A DNA stretch of 64,000 nt from assembly GCA_028829895.1 (NCBI GenBank), contig CM054182.1:14900001-14964000 (forward strand), given 5' to 3'. Both the position numbers and the translations under genes were made by a program. How positions within the stretch are numbered: the stretch's first letter is position 1; every line of letters begins with the position of its first letter. The notes under the pieces were generated by a model. It worked only from the letters and a program-made list of their open reading frames with translations. It had not been told where the DNA came from and made no database searches. This document shows positions 47,641 through 60,319 of this stretch, piece by piece. Origin of the DNA: Sinotaia quadrata (lineage: Eukaryota; Mollusca; Gastropoda; Architaenioglossa; Viviparidae).

Positions 47641-48710
47641 TTAAAATCTCTTAATTTACGCTTACATTTTGTCTTAATTTCCGTTCATACTTTGGCTTAA
47701 TTTCCTTTTACATCTTTCATGTTGTTTTAATTTTCACTGACATCTATCTTAGCTCTGTTTACTCTTTGTCTTAATTCCATTCACAACTCTAAAGACCCAT
47801 TTACAACTTGCCGTGTACTATTTACAGCTTGTTTTAAGTTCAATTTACACCATTAAGTTCTACTTCATTCTTATCTTAAGTTTAAGTACACCTTAATTTC
47901 AAATTCTTTTCTTCTTAAATTTCATTTACACTTATCTTTATTTTTTCTTTACTTAAGTTCCATTTACAAATAATCTTAAAATCCATTAAAATATTTTTTT
48001 ATGTTCCAGTTATATTTTCTTTTTAAAGTTCTATTTACACCTGATCTTAAATGCCATTTAAACGATGTTTTATGTTCAACATATATTTTCTTAAGTTTCA
48101 ATTACTGTTTGTCTGTGTACTAATTCCATTAAACATCGCTGTAAGTTCCAATTACACTTTGTCAACTTCTTTTTACGAATTCCTTCTAAAACGTAATTTA
48201 TATAAATATTTATAAATTTATAAAATTTATATTACATTTTTATTTCATCTCAAGTTCCATGAGTGTCTTAACTTCTCTTTACACCTTCTTTAAACTTCCT
48301 TGGACAATTCATCCTAAGCTTTTTTTAATTTAATCTTGTTACATTACTTAATTTCCAAGTCTACCTCGATACTCGTTTCTTTTTACATTAGTCATAATTT
48401 ACTTTCATTTTTACCTAATTCTAAATTAATTTTACGTATAATCATAACTTGTTTTCATTTATATCTAATCTTAAGTTCAATTTATATCTAATCAGAACTT
48501 ATAGTTATATGTACACCACCTCTTCTGAAGTTCTGTTTACAGCTTAATTTTCATTTCCATTTCATCTTAATTCCTTTTAACATATTATCATAAGTTCCAT
48601 TTTCACACTTCGTCTAAGTTCATTAGCATCTCGATTATCTCTATTTATAGACTGTCTTAAGTTCCATTAGCACCATCTCTTAAGTTCCATTCACACTTCG
48701 GGTGGTTTCA
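47641..48710. repeat. Degenerate TTCCATTTACA-type repeat, 1.1 kb
   Basis: Highly diverged 25-35-bp units recur with TTAAGTTCCATTTACAC and TCTTAA words; it looks like the old left-over of the array to its left. No gene seen. Confidence 0.75.
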
Positions 48711-48774
48711 ATCTATTTTCGTTTTTAAATCAGACAACAGAATCCTAGGCACAGTGTGGGTGAAAAATCATGAC

Positions 48775-49365
48775 CTGCAGATTGCAGTTCTAGGAAAACA
48801 CAATGAATCAATATCATAACACGACGTCATGTAAAGACCAGTGTAAGGAAAACACAATGAATCAATATTATAACATGACGTCATGTAAAGAGCAATGTAA
48901 GAAAAACACAGTGAATCAATATCATAACATGACGTCATGTAAAGAAGAGGAGTGAGGAAAACACAATGAATATCATAACATGACTTAATGTAAAGGGCAG
49001 TTTGAGGAAAACACAGTGAATCAATATCATAACATGGCGTAATATAAAGAGGAGTGAGGAAAACACAGTGAATCAATATCATAACATGACGTCATGTAAA
49101 GAGGAGTTTGAGGAAAACACAATGAATATCATAACATGACTTAATGTAAAGGGCAGTTTGAGGAAAACACAGTGAATCAATATCATAACATGACGTTATG
49201 TGAAGAGGAGTGAGGAAAACACAGTGAATCAATATCATAACATGACGTATTATCAAGGGGAGTTTGAGGAAAACAATGAATCAATATGATAAGATGACGT
49301 AATGTAAAGAGGAGTTTGTAGAAAACACAACGAATCAAACATCAATATCATAACATGACATATGA
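48775..49365. repeat. About 55-bp minisatellite with TGACGTCA palindromes
   Basis: About 11 copies carry GAAAACACAATGAATCAATA and TCATAACATGACGTCATGTA. Three copies contain the perfect 14-bp palindrome ACATGACGTCATGT (48873-48886, 48927-48940, 49084-49097), which includes the ATF/CREB-type octamer TGACGTCA; other copies have mutated forms. Confidence 0.93.
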
Positions 49366-49603
49366 GTGTGCTGTGATCTCTAAAGTACCCGGCAAATCCC
49401 GACACTTGACCTAGGCATGACCAACTTAACAGTATCAAATACGAGTGGGCGTGATAAGACTTCTCACGTATTAGTTGTGATGCAGCTATAACCTGTTCGC
49501 TAAAGGCCCAGTCTTTTTGTAATAGTCTAAGTAATATTCCAGAACTTGTGACATTCCAAAACCACTACAACTAAAATAATGATCAATTTCAACTACAACA
49601 AAC

Positions 49604-49605
49604 GC

Positions 49606-49692
<87 letters not shown>

Positions 49693-49706
49693 CAGATAGA
49701 TAGATG
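49604..49706. repeat. GATA microsatellite
   Basis: About 25 tandem GATA units with one GACA interruption near 49690. Confidence 0.98.
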
Positions 49707-49739
49707 TTATTACGGCATGAGTAGTTGCCATCATACCGT

Positions 49740-49960
49740 AATCAGTATCGATTACCCATTATTTAATAAATAACTGTCATCAAAATGTAACCCTGTAACT
49801 GCCATCAAAATGAAATCAATAAACGTGTCATCCGTAAACATCCCTATAATGAAATAAATATAATTCAGTCAATAAAGGTCATCATAATCTCATCAGGAGT
49901 TGTCATTATACGATAAGTCACCATACTGAAAGCCCTATATGCTTTCATAATGTAAACCAA
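49740..49960. other. Unique to weakly repetitive sequence
   Basis: Loose CATCA and GTAACC repetition; no gene seen. Confidence 0.5.
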
Positions 49961-49965
49961 TAAAC

Positions 49966-50410
49966 CTAGTGTGATATGGGGTGTTCGTTGGCAGCGAGGT
50001 AAATAATAAACTTAATGTGATATGGGATGTTCGTTGGCAGCGAGGTAAATAATAAACTTAATGTGATATGGGATGTTTGTTGGCAGCGAGGTAAATAATA
50101 AACTTAATGTGATATGGGATGTTTGTTGGCAGCGAGGTAAATAATAAACTTAATGTGATATGGGATGTTTGTTGGCAGCGAGGTAAATAATAAACTTAAT
50201 GTGATATGGGGTGTTTGTTGGCAGCGAGGTAAATAATAAACTTAATGTGATATGGGATGTTTGTTGGCAGCGAGGTAAATAATAAACTTAATGTGATATG
50301 GGATGTTTGTTGGCAGCGAGGTAAATAATAAACTTAATGTGATATGGGATGTTTGTTGGCAGCGAGGTAAATAATAAACTTAATGTGATATGGGGTGTTC
50401 GTTGGCAGCA
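49966..50410. repeat. 46-bp minisatellite, nearly ten homogeneous copies
   Basis: Units carry TGTGATATGGGATGTTTGTT and GGCAGCGAGGTAAATAATAA. Copies differ only at GGATG/GGGTG and TTCG/TTTG positions. Confidence 0.96.
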
Positions 50411-51045
50411 ATAAGTCTAGTCTGATCTAGGGTGTTCGTTAGCAGCGAATTATAGGCGCTAGCTCGTACGGTGATGTTAGTGCAGAAGGTACGGCTAGTT
50501 TTATTTTGTTTTAATCGTGCATTTGCTCTTGCCCTTGGGATTTTTCTCTATAGACTTTACGCCCTCTCAATCTCCAGGACGTGACTGTTTTCTTTCTTTC
50601 TTTCTTTTCAATAATTAAAACGGAAATTTGGAGCGATTTTATTTAAGAAGGAAAGATAGTATTACAAACATAATTTCCAAAATTAATTAATTATAAAATT
50701 ACCTAAAGCTGTATCTTAACAACTCGACTGATTAGGCTAAATATTATAAACGTGTTTGTAGGCACAGCTTGCGGATGTATGTTGAGAGCTCGACCGAATA
50801 GGTTATGAGGTTGAGGTCGCAGCTTGCGATACATCTTGACGTCAGCATGTTTGTAGCGAGTGGTCTTAGGATAATTACAAATACATCATCATTTACTGCA
50901 AAATAAATTTACTGCAGATTTTCTAATAATACCATATCAGTTTATTATTGTAATATAGTAATTATTATATTTTCACACGCTGACAAATTTATGTAGAATG
51001 TAACGCGAACTCTGCTTTAAACCAAACTATAGTAGAATGAATGAT
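50411..51045. other. Unique sequence, no gene seen
   Basis: Contains a short TTTC run near 50590. No exon seen. Confidence 0.5.
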
Positions 51046-51047
51046 TT

Positions 51048-51215
51048 TTAGCAAAGGTGAATGTGAAGAAGCTACATTATAACAGTGACACAAAATGAAT
51101 GTGAAGAAGCTGTATTATAACAGTGACACAAAGGTGAATGTGAAGAAGCTACATTATAACAGTGACACAAAAGTGAATGTGAAGAAGCTACATTATAACA
51201 GTGACACAAAACTTG
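51048..51215. repeat. About 41-bp minisatellite
   Basis: Four copies carry GTGAATGTGAAGAAGCTACA and TTATAACAGTGACACAAA. Confidence 0.95.
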
Positions 51216-51356
51216 TTTCACTTCAACTTCTGTTATTTATGAAATTGTAATGGGCGTTAGGAATGAAAAAAAAATGTATTTTAGGACAATTACTTCAAGA
51301 ATAGCAGTCACAAATAATCGAGTGTATCTTTATCAAAATTATGTTTGTTTATACAG

Positions 51357-51503
51357 ATGCAATAATTACAGCAGTTGATTTGTATGCATGGCTCTAGCTG
51401 CTATTATATTTGTTTACTTGTATGTCTGTAGCAATAATTACAGCAGTTGATTTGTACGCGTGGCTCTAGCTACTATTGTATTTGTTTACTTGTATGTCTG
51501 TAG
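51357..51503. repeat. About 74-bp direct duplication
   Basis: Two copies share AATAATTACAGCAGTTGATT and TTTGTTTACTTGTATGTCTG. Confidence 0.93.
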
Positions 51504-51529
51504 CTGCATTTGTATGTTTGTGTATGCGT

Positions 51530-51690
51530 ATCTCACTATATAATTGTGTCTGTTTGTATGTTTCTATTTGTAACTCTCTGCTTATATGGTTGCACATGTC
51601 TGCCTGAAATTGTGTCTATTTATATGTCTCACTATATAATTGTGTCTATTTATATGTCTCACTATATAATTGTGTCTATTTATATGCATG
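51530..51690. repeat. About 30-bp repeat
   Basis: Three adjacent copies carry TCTCACTATATAATTGTGTC followed by TATTTATATG; looser relatives lie to the left. Confidence 0.88.
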
Positions 51691-52055
51691 CATGCAGTGT
51701 ACATGCGGGTGTGTTCATTCCTCTGATTCTGAAACATATTTGCTTTGGGAGAACCTTTTACCATTCTGAGCTCGCTTCTTTCTTCACAACGAACCAGTGT
51801 GCACTTGGTGTCCTCTTCTCCAGTCACGCATGAGTGATCCTGTGCTAAACTGACGGAGCTCATTACAAGAAAACACTCCGTGGTTTTTACAAGCGCGTTT
51901 ATTGTGAGAAAAATATGACGCTACAAAACCTACGGGTAGTCTCAAATAAAAAGCCTAGCCTTTTTTTTTTATTAACGACACATTGCCGGTAAGACCTGTT
52001 TTTTCAAACGAAATGTTGCCAAACTGTGTTCTATAACGTAACGCTGCCATATTCT
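51691..52055. other. Unique sequence, no gene seen
   Basis: No array; a poly-T run near 51960. Confidence 0.5.
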
Positions 52056-52059
52056 CTCT

Positions 52060-52770
52060 TTTTACGCATGATTTGTGCACTGGACTCATGGTTTAACGTC
52101 ACCTGCTTGTTTGTGCACTCTAGCCAAGGTTTAACCTCACACATGATTTGTGCACTGGACAGGCCTAATAATATCATACTTGATTTGTGCACTGGACCCA
52201 AGACTTAATATCATAAATGATTTGTGGACTGGACCCAAGGTTTAATATCATAAATGATTTGTGGACTGGACCCAAGGTTTAATATCATAAATGGTGTGTG
52301 CACTGGACCCAAGGTTTAGTATCACAAATAATTTATGCATTGGGTTCCAAGATTTAATATCATAAATGATTTGTGCACTGGACCCAAGGTTTAATATCAC
52401 AAATAATGTATGTACTGGACCCAAGATTTAATATCACAACTAATTTGTGCACTGGACCCAAGGTTTAATATCACAAATAATTTATGCACTGGACCCAAGG
52501 TTTAATATCCCAAATAATTTATGTACTGGACCCAAGACTTAATATCCCAAATAATTTATGCACTGGATCCAAGACTTAATATCACAAATGATTTGTGCAC
52601 TGGACCCAAGGTTTAATATGATAAATGATTTGTGCACTGGATCCAAGACTTAATATCACAAATGATTTGTGCACTGGACCCAAGGTTTAATATGATAAAT
52701 GATTTGTGCACTGGACCCAAGACTTAATATCCCAAATAATTTATGCACTGGACCCAAGGTTTCTCCAATA
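52060..52770. repeat. 38-bp minisatellite, about 18 copies
   Basis: Units carry ATTTGTGCACTGGACCCAAG and GTTTAATATCACAAATGA. Variants (AATTTATGCA, GACTTAATATC) are scattered in patches. Confidence 0.95.
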
Positions 52771-53150
52771 TCACCATTTCTATGATTATATTGTTTGCTG
52801 AGTTCATATCACTGGATCATACGACAGCAATATAGTATCCGTGTGTCAGTTGCTCCTCGGAAGTGTCCACACACTCAGTAAAGCCTTGGATAACCCAGAA
52901 TCTTGGTAAGATTCCGAGACCTTGGTTTACAACCGACGGTCAAAACAGAAGTCGTGAAAAGAGGCATAATAATAATATAAAACAGGATTCTTACAGCCCA
53001 AGAAGCACAAAAGAAAGAAGAAGAATATGGAAGAAAAAGAAACCCCATCACTTCTGTATATTATCAGTTATTCCTACTTCTCGTAAATTACTGTAAAGCA
53101 TGAAGATCAACCATAAGTCAACAACAGGACACTGTGAATAGGTTGCGAGA
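52771..53150. other. Unique sequence, no gene supported
   Basis: A 77-codon open frame without recognisable features lies here. Confidence 0.5.
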
Positions 53151-53151
53151 A

Positions 53152-53420
53152 CAACAGCCGGACAACGAGCAAACGCGAGAAAACAATACCTAGACAACGA
53201 GCAAACAGAGAGAAAACAATACGTAGACAACGAGCAAACAGAGAGAAAACAATACCTAAACAACGAGCAAAAAGAGAGAAAACAATACCTAGACAACGAG
53301 CAAAAAGAGAGAAAACAGCAAGAGCTAGACAATGAGCAAACAGCGAGAAAACAACAATACAACGACAAACAGCAAAAACTACAACAGCCAGACAACGAGC
53401 AAACAGCAAGAAAACATCAT
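53152..53420. repeat. 33-bp minisatellite
   Basis: About eight copies carry ACAACGAGCAAACAGAGAGA and AAACAATACCTAG. The period is a multiple of three, so minus-strand open frames of over 100 codons with Cys/Leu-rich 11-residue repeats arise; I reject them as genes. Confidence 0.94.
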
Positions 53421-54215
53421 GACAGCACAAACGACAAAGAGCAAAAACTACAAATCCTCGACCAAAGAATGAGAAAATTGAATAAGAATAAGAACTTTTT
53501 TTAAAATATCAATTACTGTGAACATCAACATGAACTGAACAAATTGTTGTGTCTTTCGGCAATTAACATCAGACAATAATTTAAGTAAAGAAAAAGGATA
53601 GTTAGGTATCGTATCACAATCTTACAGGCACGTACCAAATATAGCACACAAATGCATTATCTAGCTAAATTTAGGCATGATAAAATACTACCAAGCCTTA
53701 GTGAGAGCCTTACACAAGTATCAGCTTACAGCTTACTGTCCTGCAGGCGTTATAATTTCAAACTCGAAGTCAGTAAAAAGAAAAAAAAACCAAAAACGAT
53801 GTCCTTTTAATAAATATATAAGACACAGACAAATACACACAACTTTAGTGGTATCGTGCAAAGTCCACTTGTAATTTACACATCTACTCGAGACGGGCTC
53901 GCCTCTGTAGATAACGACGCCTATATGCGCACTGCAAACAGGTACTGACACCTGCCTTAAGAGACACTGACACTTGCCTTCACACCGGGAGGGGGGAGGG
54001 GGGACGACTAAACGACGGGGATGAGTCACAAGGAAACAATGGTGAACGCATATATCGTCAAAACGAGCACGCGCTCACACAAACGCACACGTACTCAAGT
54101 ACGAGGATATCCCCAGCAAAGCTCCAAACGGCGGGTGGTGGTGGTGGGAGAATAGAGCCACGAGTGTCCAGTGGATTACAAGCTGTTCTCGACTCCTCGT
54201 GCACAGCAAAATGCC
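53421..54215. other. Mostly unique sequence; GC-richer patch
   Basis: The part 53880-54170 is richer in G, C and CpG, with a GGGAGGGGGGAGGGGGG run near 53988. It could be regulatory but nothing specific supports a promoter call. Confidence 0.4.
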
Positions 54216-54219
54216 CATA

Positions 54220-54445
54220 ATGTAAACTTGAAGTGTATGACTACAGTATGTAATGTGAACTTGAAGACAGAAGTACGTAATGTGAACTTGAAGTCAGGAA
54301 TTTGATCTGAAGTGTTTGACTTCAGTATGATATGTGGGCTTGAGTCTGATCTGAAAGTGTATAACTGTAGAAGTGCATGACTACAGTATGTAATGCAGAC
54401 TTGAAGACAGATGTTTGATTTGAAGTGTATGACTGAAGTCTGCAA
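54220..54445. repeat. Degenerate about 30-bp repeat
   Basis: Words ATGTAATGTGAACTTGAAG and TGAAGTGTATGACT recur six to seven times. Confidence 0.8.
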
Positions 54446-54514
54446 AGCTAAAATAACGCTTAACTTAAAATGCTATGAAAGCACATCAAAATATTACACA
54501 ATGTGCCATTCAAA

Positions 54515-54620
54515 ATAATTAAGACACGTTCCACATCAAAAGGATTAAGAAATGTTCAACAGCAAAAGGATTAAGAAATGTTCAACAGCAAAAGGATTAA
54601 AGTCTATGTTTCACATCAGA
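54515..54620. repeat. 28-bp repeat
   Basis: Three to four copies carry AAAAGGATTAAGAAATGTTC and AACAGC. Confidence 0.9.
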
Positions 54621-54769
54621 TGAAATAGATTATATATAGCATTTATAAATTACAAGCATGAAATACATATTTTTAACGTCAGCAAGAGAACGTATATTTT
54701 AAGGATTAAGCGCCTATATCGCATTCAAAGTATTAAATGAAACTGAATCTGACAAAAAGCCGAACAGGA

Positions 54770-55085
54770 GTTCATGCACAATGAACTTGACATGATTTAC
54801 TCACACTGAGCTTAACATGACACACTGTATTTGGCACATCGAGGATGACACGATTCACTCACGCTGAACTTAACATGACACACTGTATTTGGCACACCAA
54901 ATTGGACACGATTCACTCACACTGACTTTGACATTGTATCTGGCACACCGAACTGACACGTATCATACACACTAACCTGAAAAACTGAACTAGACATAAT
55001 TCATAATTCATATTAAATTTGACACACTAAACTAGACGATTCAGACAATATTTGACACACTAGACTGGACACGATTCAAAAACTA
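54770..55085. repeat. About 55-bp degenerate repeat
   Basis: Five copies share ATTCACTCACACTGA, ACATGACACACTGTATTTGG and GACACGATTC. Confidence 0.85.
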
Positions 55086-55149
55086 AACAATAATGACAAA
55101 AATGGCTTCAGTTTGAGATACAAGTCTTAAATAAATTTGTAGCAAAAAA

Positions 55150-55300
55150 AATAGTAATAATTGTGACACCAATTAAATGTTAATGTAAAGTAATAATTGT
55201 GACACCAATAAAATGTTAATGTAAAGTAATAATTGTGACACCAATAAAATGTTAATGTAAAGTAATAATTGTGACACCAATAAAATGTTAATGTAAAGGA
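55150..55300. repeat. 36-bp minisatellite
   Basis: Four copies carry GTAATAATTGTGACACCAAT and AAAATGTTAATGTAAA. Confidence 0.95.
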
Positions 55301-57775
55301 ATAATGGACATGCCACGCAGTGCCAAACACAGTTGACAGACAAATACTGGATACGACTCAAACAGAACATGCACTGTGATAAAATAATGTGTTGTGTGTT
55401 TTTAAATGAATAATTCATTAATCATTGCCACTGATTTTTCAGTTTAGTTTTGCGGTAAAGTGTAGCGTTTGAGAAAGAAACACGGTCGATCTACTCAGAC
55501 AGTTGAAACCCTCCAGTGATCAAGTACTTGGGTATGATGAACACACAAGAGTGGAGCATTTAATGGAATGGTGTGTGTGTGTGTGGGGGGGGGTAAATAT
55601 TCCCCTCCCACGGCCTCTGACTATTAGCAGTGTGCGAATTATGTGGGAAAAGGTGAAGAGACATTTCCAAGATTCTGTTAATTACGGTTAGAAAGGTAGG
55701 ATGTGAAACAATAGTGACAAAACCTGCTGAAGGAGTAACATGTGAAAGAAGCAGACGACTGCTAAAGTCAAGGTCATGAAGTGCAAAACCATTAAGCTGC
55801 CTGCTTTTCCAAAATGTTTGAGAAGTGTGTGTAAAAATAAAATACAGTAACCGTAACCTGTAGCCTATATACATAAAATAGTTAAAATATTTTTTTTTTA
55901 AAAAAACGTGCAGTATAAATTTGGCTTACCTCTAGGGTCACAAATTACCAGTAACTGAAATATCAACACAGGTCACGGTATGGCTACGCTGACTCCTCCA
56001 TGTACCGGTCACAAATTCCCGGTGTTCGAGAATGACACGTGTTCTGACCACAATTCATAGGTGCCCAATAATCATTAACGAGTTTGACAGTACATGTATT
56101 ATCAAAAGCCAGCGACCCACCAGCACGGCTTGTCCTCGCTGTTTAGCGCCAGGTGTAAACAGCCCATTCACAGAGTTCTTTCATGGCGACCAGCAAACTC
56201 AGTGACAGGCGAAGTAACTCGGTGACAAGAACGGGTTACCTCTATCTGGAAGTGATTACGATTTCAAAGGCAAGACTTCCTGTGTAAAAATTACAGGTCT
56301 GTCTGGATTAGTAGCGTGAACAATGCACCTTTCACATAAGATTCACAACATTAGTTAGCGTACTGATCACACTCAAGATGACTAGCTTCCACTTCACGAG
56401 TTTAACACATCAGTATAAAGAAACCAGTCGGCAAACAGTAGGTCAATCAGGTTTCAAAATACACGCGATCAGACAGTAATGTATTGTTCTTAGGTTAGCC
56501 AACATTGCCCGATTAACCGGGACTTGTATACTTCGCTGAGTGAAAGTCAATTATTGGCATGGGAGACAACTCGCAGCTATACAATAATAAAAACTATTTT
56601 TAAAAAAGCCAAGGGCCCATCGCAATCAATAGCCCCCATTCACTCTACTGTCGTCTGCTAAAGTAGGTGAGCTGACGTCGCTGAATGTCTGCAGTCGCGC
56701 TGTTTCGCTCTAACAGGGTCTCGGTCACGCCTTAAGTCGTTTCAACCTCCCATTACAGTGCTTGAGCGACAGACACATAGCTCTTTGCTGGACTTGCACA
56801 AACGCTGGCTTGAGTCTGTTTCAATTTGTGGAAATAACTTTGTACAGAAAATCATGTGCCTTAGCATGGCCGATACTAGCGCATTGTGCTTATGATGTGC
56901 TATATGTTGCGCTGTGTTCTGATGTGTTGGATTTAATTGTCACGTGTCGTGATTTGATGTGTACGTATGTCAGGAACGTCACACCACGCAAATCACTGTT
57001 AAATTGTTCACCCACTTTACTCTTGAAATGAAGAGTTCATGTGAGAACACTAAGTGTTTCTTTAAAGGAAACTTAGCAACCAGATACGAGTTACAGGACT
57101 GTTAGTTTCACAGACCCTACCCATGTGTGCACTCCATTTCGACATCATATTCTCCTTCAGACAGCATTATCCATAGAGTAACCTTTATGAAAAGCAACAA
57201 CCTATGCTCAACAGCTTACCACATGTCAGGGTTCTGTCGCCTAAAACACAGACATATATCATAAGTTAAAACTTTAAAAAGCTTCTAAAAGACTTTATTC
57301 ACATATAACACTCGCTTTTACTTTTATTTTTTATTTTTTATCTTTTCCGTGTATTTTTCTTTACTTTTTATAATTCGTTCTCATTTAAGTATGGTTTATT
57401 GCGCACCTCTACATATACATCTTGCTTCTATTTTGCCTATGTTTGCATTATGGTTGCTGCTATTTACAGTTGTTATTGTGTACACAGGTGTGCGTATTTT
57501 AATATACCTGTATAATATTATGTAATGCAGTGCAGTCAATTAAACATGTTCATTATGTACCGTGTGACACTACAATAAAGATCATCTGGTCTGGAATCTT
57601 TACCATTCCTATTGGGGGGGGGGGGTGTCTTTCAGAGAGCTGATCTGAGCCTTGACAAAGCAGTGCCATGACTGGCAAATACTGGAGATTATAAAACAAT
57701 AAGCCATGACACAAGTGCCACAGTCTGACGAGAAATCCACGAATGACAAATTAATATCTCCATCGTTCACAAAAT
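55301..57775. other. Unique region, possible 5' end of the supervillin-like gene
   Basis: The largest stretch without tandem arrays on the right side, with a moderately GC-rich portion (55940-57000). Two minus-strand donor-like sites occur: CTAGAG|GTAAGC (exon end 55930) and ATAGAG|GTAACC (exon end 56240). A noncoding first exon of the supervillin-like gene could sit here. This rests only on the splice words and position, so it is speculative. Open frames up to about 104 codons have no family resemblance. Confidence 0.25.
57480..57625 (+). other. Possible retroelement or transcript 3' end with AATAAA
   Basis: AT-rich sequence leads to ACAATAAAGATCATCTGGTC followed by a repeated TCTGG word and then a run of 12 G (57614-57625). 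An AATAAA followed by a short tandem word is the form of many non-LTR retrotransposon tails, but no reverse transcriptase fragment adjoins it. Confidence 0.25.
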
Positions 57776-57779
57776 ACGT

Positions 57780-58135
57780 GTTTATACTTCTTATATTTAT
57801 TCATACTACTGTGTATATGATAACACAGAGGAGTACGTGTGTTATTTGTTCGTATGGCATACTAGTGTGTATATGATAACACAAATGAGCACTTGTTTTA
57901 ATTGTGCGCATATTTAGTACTAGAAAACATTTAACACTTCATTTGTTTATTTTTTAGTTAATGTTTAAGTCACCGTTCCAGTACCACAGTTATATTAAGA
58001 AGATGTGATAACAAGATGTATACATGATAACACATACAAATGTCTGGATGATTAAAATGGCATACATGATCATCGATATCACACACTATTAAAGACAGAC
58101 TGACAAAGAAGTTTAAAATCGCTATTACATACAAA
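57780..58135. repeat. Weakly repetitive sequence with ATGATAACACA words
   Basis: About four loose copies of GTGTATATGATAACACA. No gene seen. Confidence 0.6.
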
Positions 58136-58605
58136 TGTCCGCAAGATTAGAGTTACATTGATTTACGCACACGTAAATCCCCGAAATTAGAACTATACAC
58201 ATCTAGATTACACAATTAAAGCCAGCAGTATACAACACAACGTCACGTACATTTATATCTCAGAGATTAGAACTATACACAGTGAAATTACACGATTAAA
58301 GCCAGCAGTTTACAACATAACGTCACGTACATATGTCTGCAAGAATAGAACTATACACAGTGAGATTACACGATTAAAACCAGCAGTTTACAACATAACG
58401 TCACGTACATATGTCTGCAAGAATAGAACTATACACAGTGAGATTACACGATTAAAGCCAGCAGTTTACAACATAACGTCACGTACATATGTCTGCAAGA
58501 ATAGAACTATACACAGTGAGATTACACAATTAAAGCCAGCAGTTTATAAAATAACGTACATATGTCTGCGAGAATAGAACTATATTCAGTTCTAATGACG
58601 TCGTT
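58136..58605. repeat. 78-bp minisatellite
   Basis: About five to six copies carry ATGTCTGCAAGAATAGAACT, ACACGATTAAAGCCAGCAGT and TACAACATAACGTCACGTAC. Confidence 0.95.
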
Positions 58606-59175
58606 GAGATTGCAATCTATTAAAGTCAGTAGACAGGCAGAGAGAGTAATCTGCAACACACTGCAACGTAAAATTACTCAGAGATTATAAAGATGTACAT
58701 TCACATAACGTTAAGCTTGACACATACAAACAGAGAGAGTTTAAAGAATCTATCATATTTATGTACATCGATATAATGTTATATTAGAGACAAAGAAAAA
58801 GAAATATAAAATTCTAATTATATACTTCGAAATGAGGTAGTTAGAGACATATTTAGAAGTTTGGAGAGACTGTAATTGTACGTCCTATTAGACAAGAGAT
58901 AAGAGAATATATTTATTTACATTGATGTAACGCGCTATTAAAGACAAACATAGACATTTTAAAGACCATGATAATATATTACTATGTAACCTTCCATCAA
59001 AGATAGAATATATACATCGATGTAACGCTCTATCAGCGATAGACAAATAGAGAATAAATATATACATTGATGTAACTCTAATCAGTCGCACAGAAATAGA
59101 GAAATATTTGGAGAATAATTCTATACATCGATGAAATGCGCCATTGGAAACTGACAATAGGAAATTAAGAAGAAA
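58606..59175. repeat. Degenerate repeat with CATCGATGTAAC words
   Basis: Units of 50-60 bp share TATACATCGATGTAACG, TATTAGAGAC and ATAGAGAA; strongly diverged. Confidence 0.7.
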
Positions 59176-59179
59176 ATAG

Positions 59180-59530
59180 CATAAATATTAACTCAAGGAC
59201 AGAAGGGGAAAAAATATAAACAATAAAACATAAAATAAAGACATATTTGGAATAAACTGATAACACAAATGAAACACAACCTAAAAAAAGCATTAAAGGA
59301 CACACATGGACAGAACTTTGACAATATAATTAAAACACAACAAAAAGAAAGGCACATGGGGAAAAATGACAACATAACTAGAACACAGTCTAACAGAATG
59401 CAAAGAAAAAGAAAGACACATTTAACGAACTGACAAAACAACTAGAACACAGTCTAACAGAATGCAAAGAAAAAGAAAGATACATATAAAGAACTGACAA
59501 AATAACTAGACCATAGTCTAAGAGAAAACA
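59180..59530. repeat. About 63-bp minisatellite
   Basis: Five copies share CTAGAACACAGTCTAACAGA and ATGCAAAGAAAAAGAAAGA; two are nearly identical (59380-59500). Confidence 0.9.
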
Positions 59531-60060
59531 TAAAAGATACACATGCAAACTACTGATTAACAGAACTAGGACACAATCTAAAAATTAAAAAACAAAACAG
59601 AAAGAAACGAAAAGAAAAAGAGCACATTATAAAACAAAGATATACAAAAAGAGAAAAGTCACATTACGGCACATACAAAGCAAAAAATACACAAGTATGT
59701 CAAACTATAGCACATTATATAAGATATACAACGGGCACGAGGGAAATAAGTTAAACTAGAGAACAGCTTAACACAAAGTTATAGGCTACAAAGGGAGAGA
59801 ATCCACACAATAAAAGAAAAATATGAAAACACCAACAACTCGCATAAATTTATACCAGAACCGCCAAATGCTTTCCAGATCAAGTTGAAGAGAAAATAAT
59901 TAGTCGGTTAAAGGGAGAGAATTAGTAGAATCAATTCCACACCCCAGCTGTTTCTTTTTGGAGCTAATTTCCCCGTTCACATTTTGACCTTGATTAGATC
60001 CTGCAGCTCGTGAGCTTATAAACTGTTAACCGGTGCGAATTGTTTTAGTGTCTATTGCCG
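59531..60060. other. A-rich sequence, no gene seen
   Basis: Purine-rich with loose ACACAAT and AAAAGAGAAAAG repetition. Confidence 0.55.
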
Positions 60061-60061
60061 T

Positions 60062-60200
60062 CTATGTCCAATGCTCAATAGACTTTTCTTTCCAGAAATA
60101 TAAAGTTCAATAGACTCTTCTTTCTGCTGCTATATAGCGCTCAGCAGATTTTTCTTTCCGGATAAATAATGCTCAATAGACTTTTCTCTCCGGATATAGC
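60062..60200. repeat. About 35-bp degenerate repeat
   Basis: Four copies share GCTCAATAGACTTTTCTTTC and CGGATATA. Confidence 0.85.
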
Positions 60201-60319
60201 ATATTCTTCAAGGTACTCTTTCACTTGTAAGTCTAGCAAACAAACTACCCGTTTGACCTTACACTTCACAACATAGTGCACCCTTCTACTACTTTCACGC
60301 AAATGTTCTGCCATTACTC

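Noticed and set aside
49966..50410. Regularly spaced repeats considered as a CRISPR array
   Set aside because: Units are directly adjacent without unique spacers and the genome is clearly eukaryotic.
53048..53430. Two minus-strand Cys/Leu-rich open frames of over 100 codons
   Set aside because: Translation of the 33-bp array; resemblance to membrane segments comes from the repeat composition.
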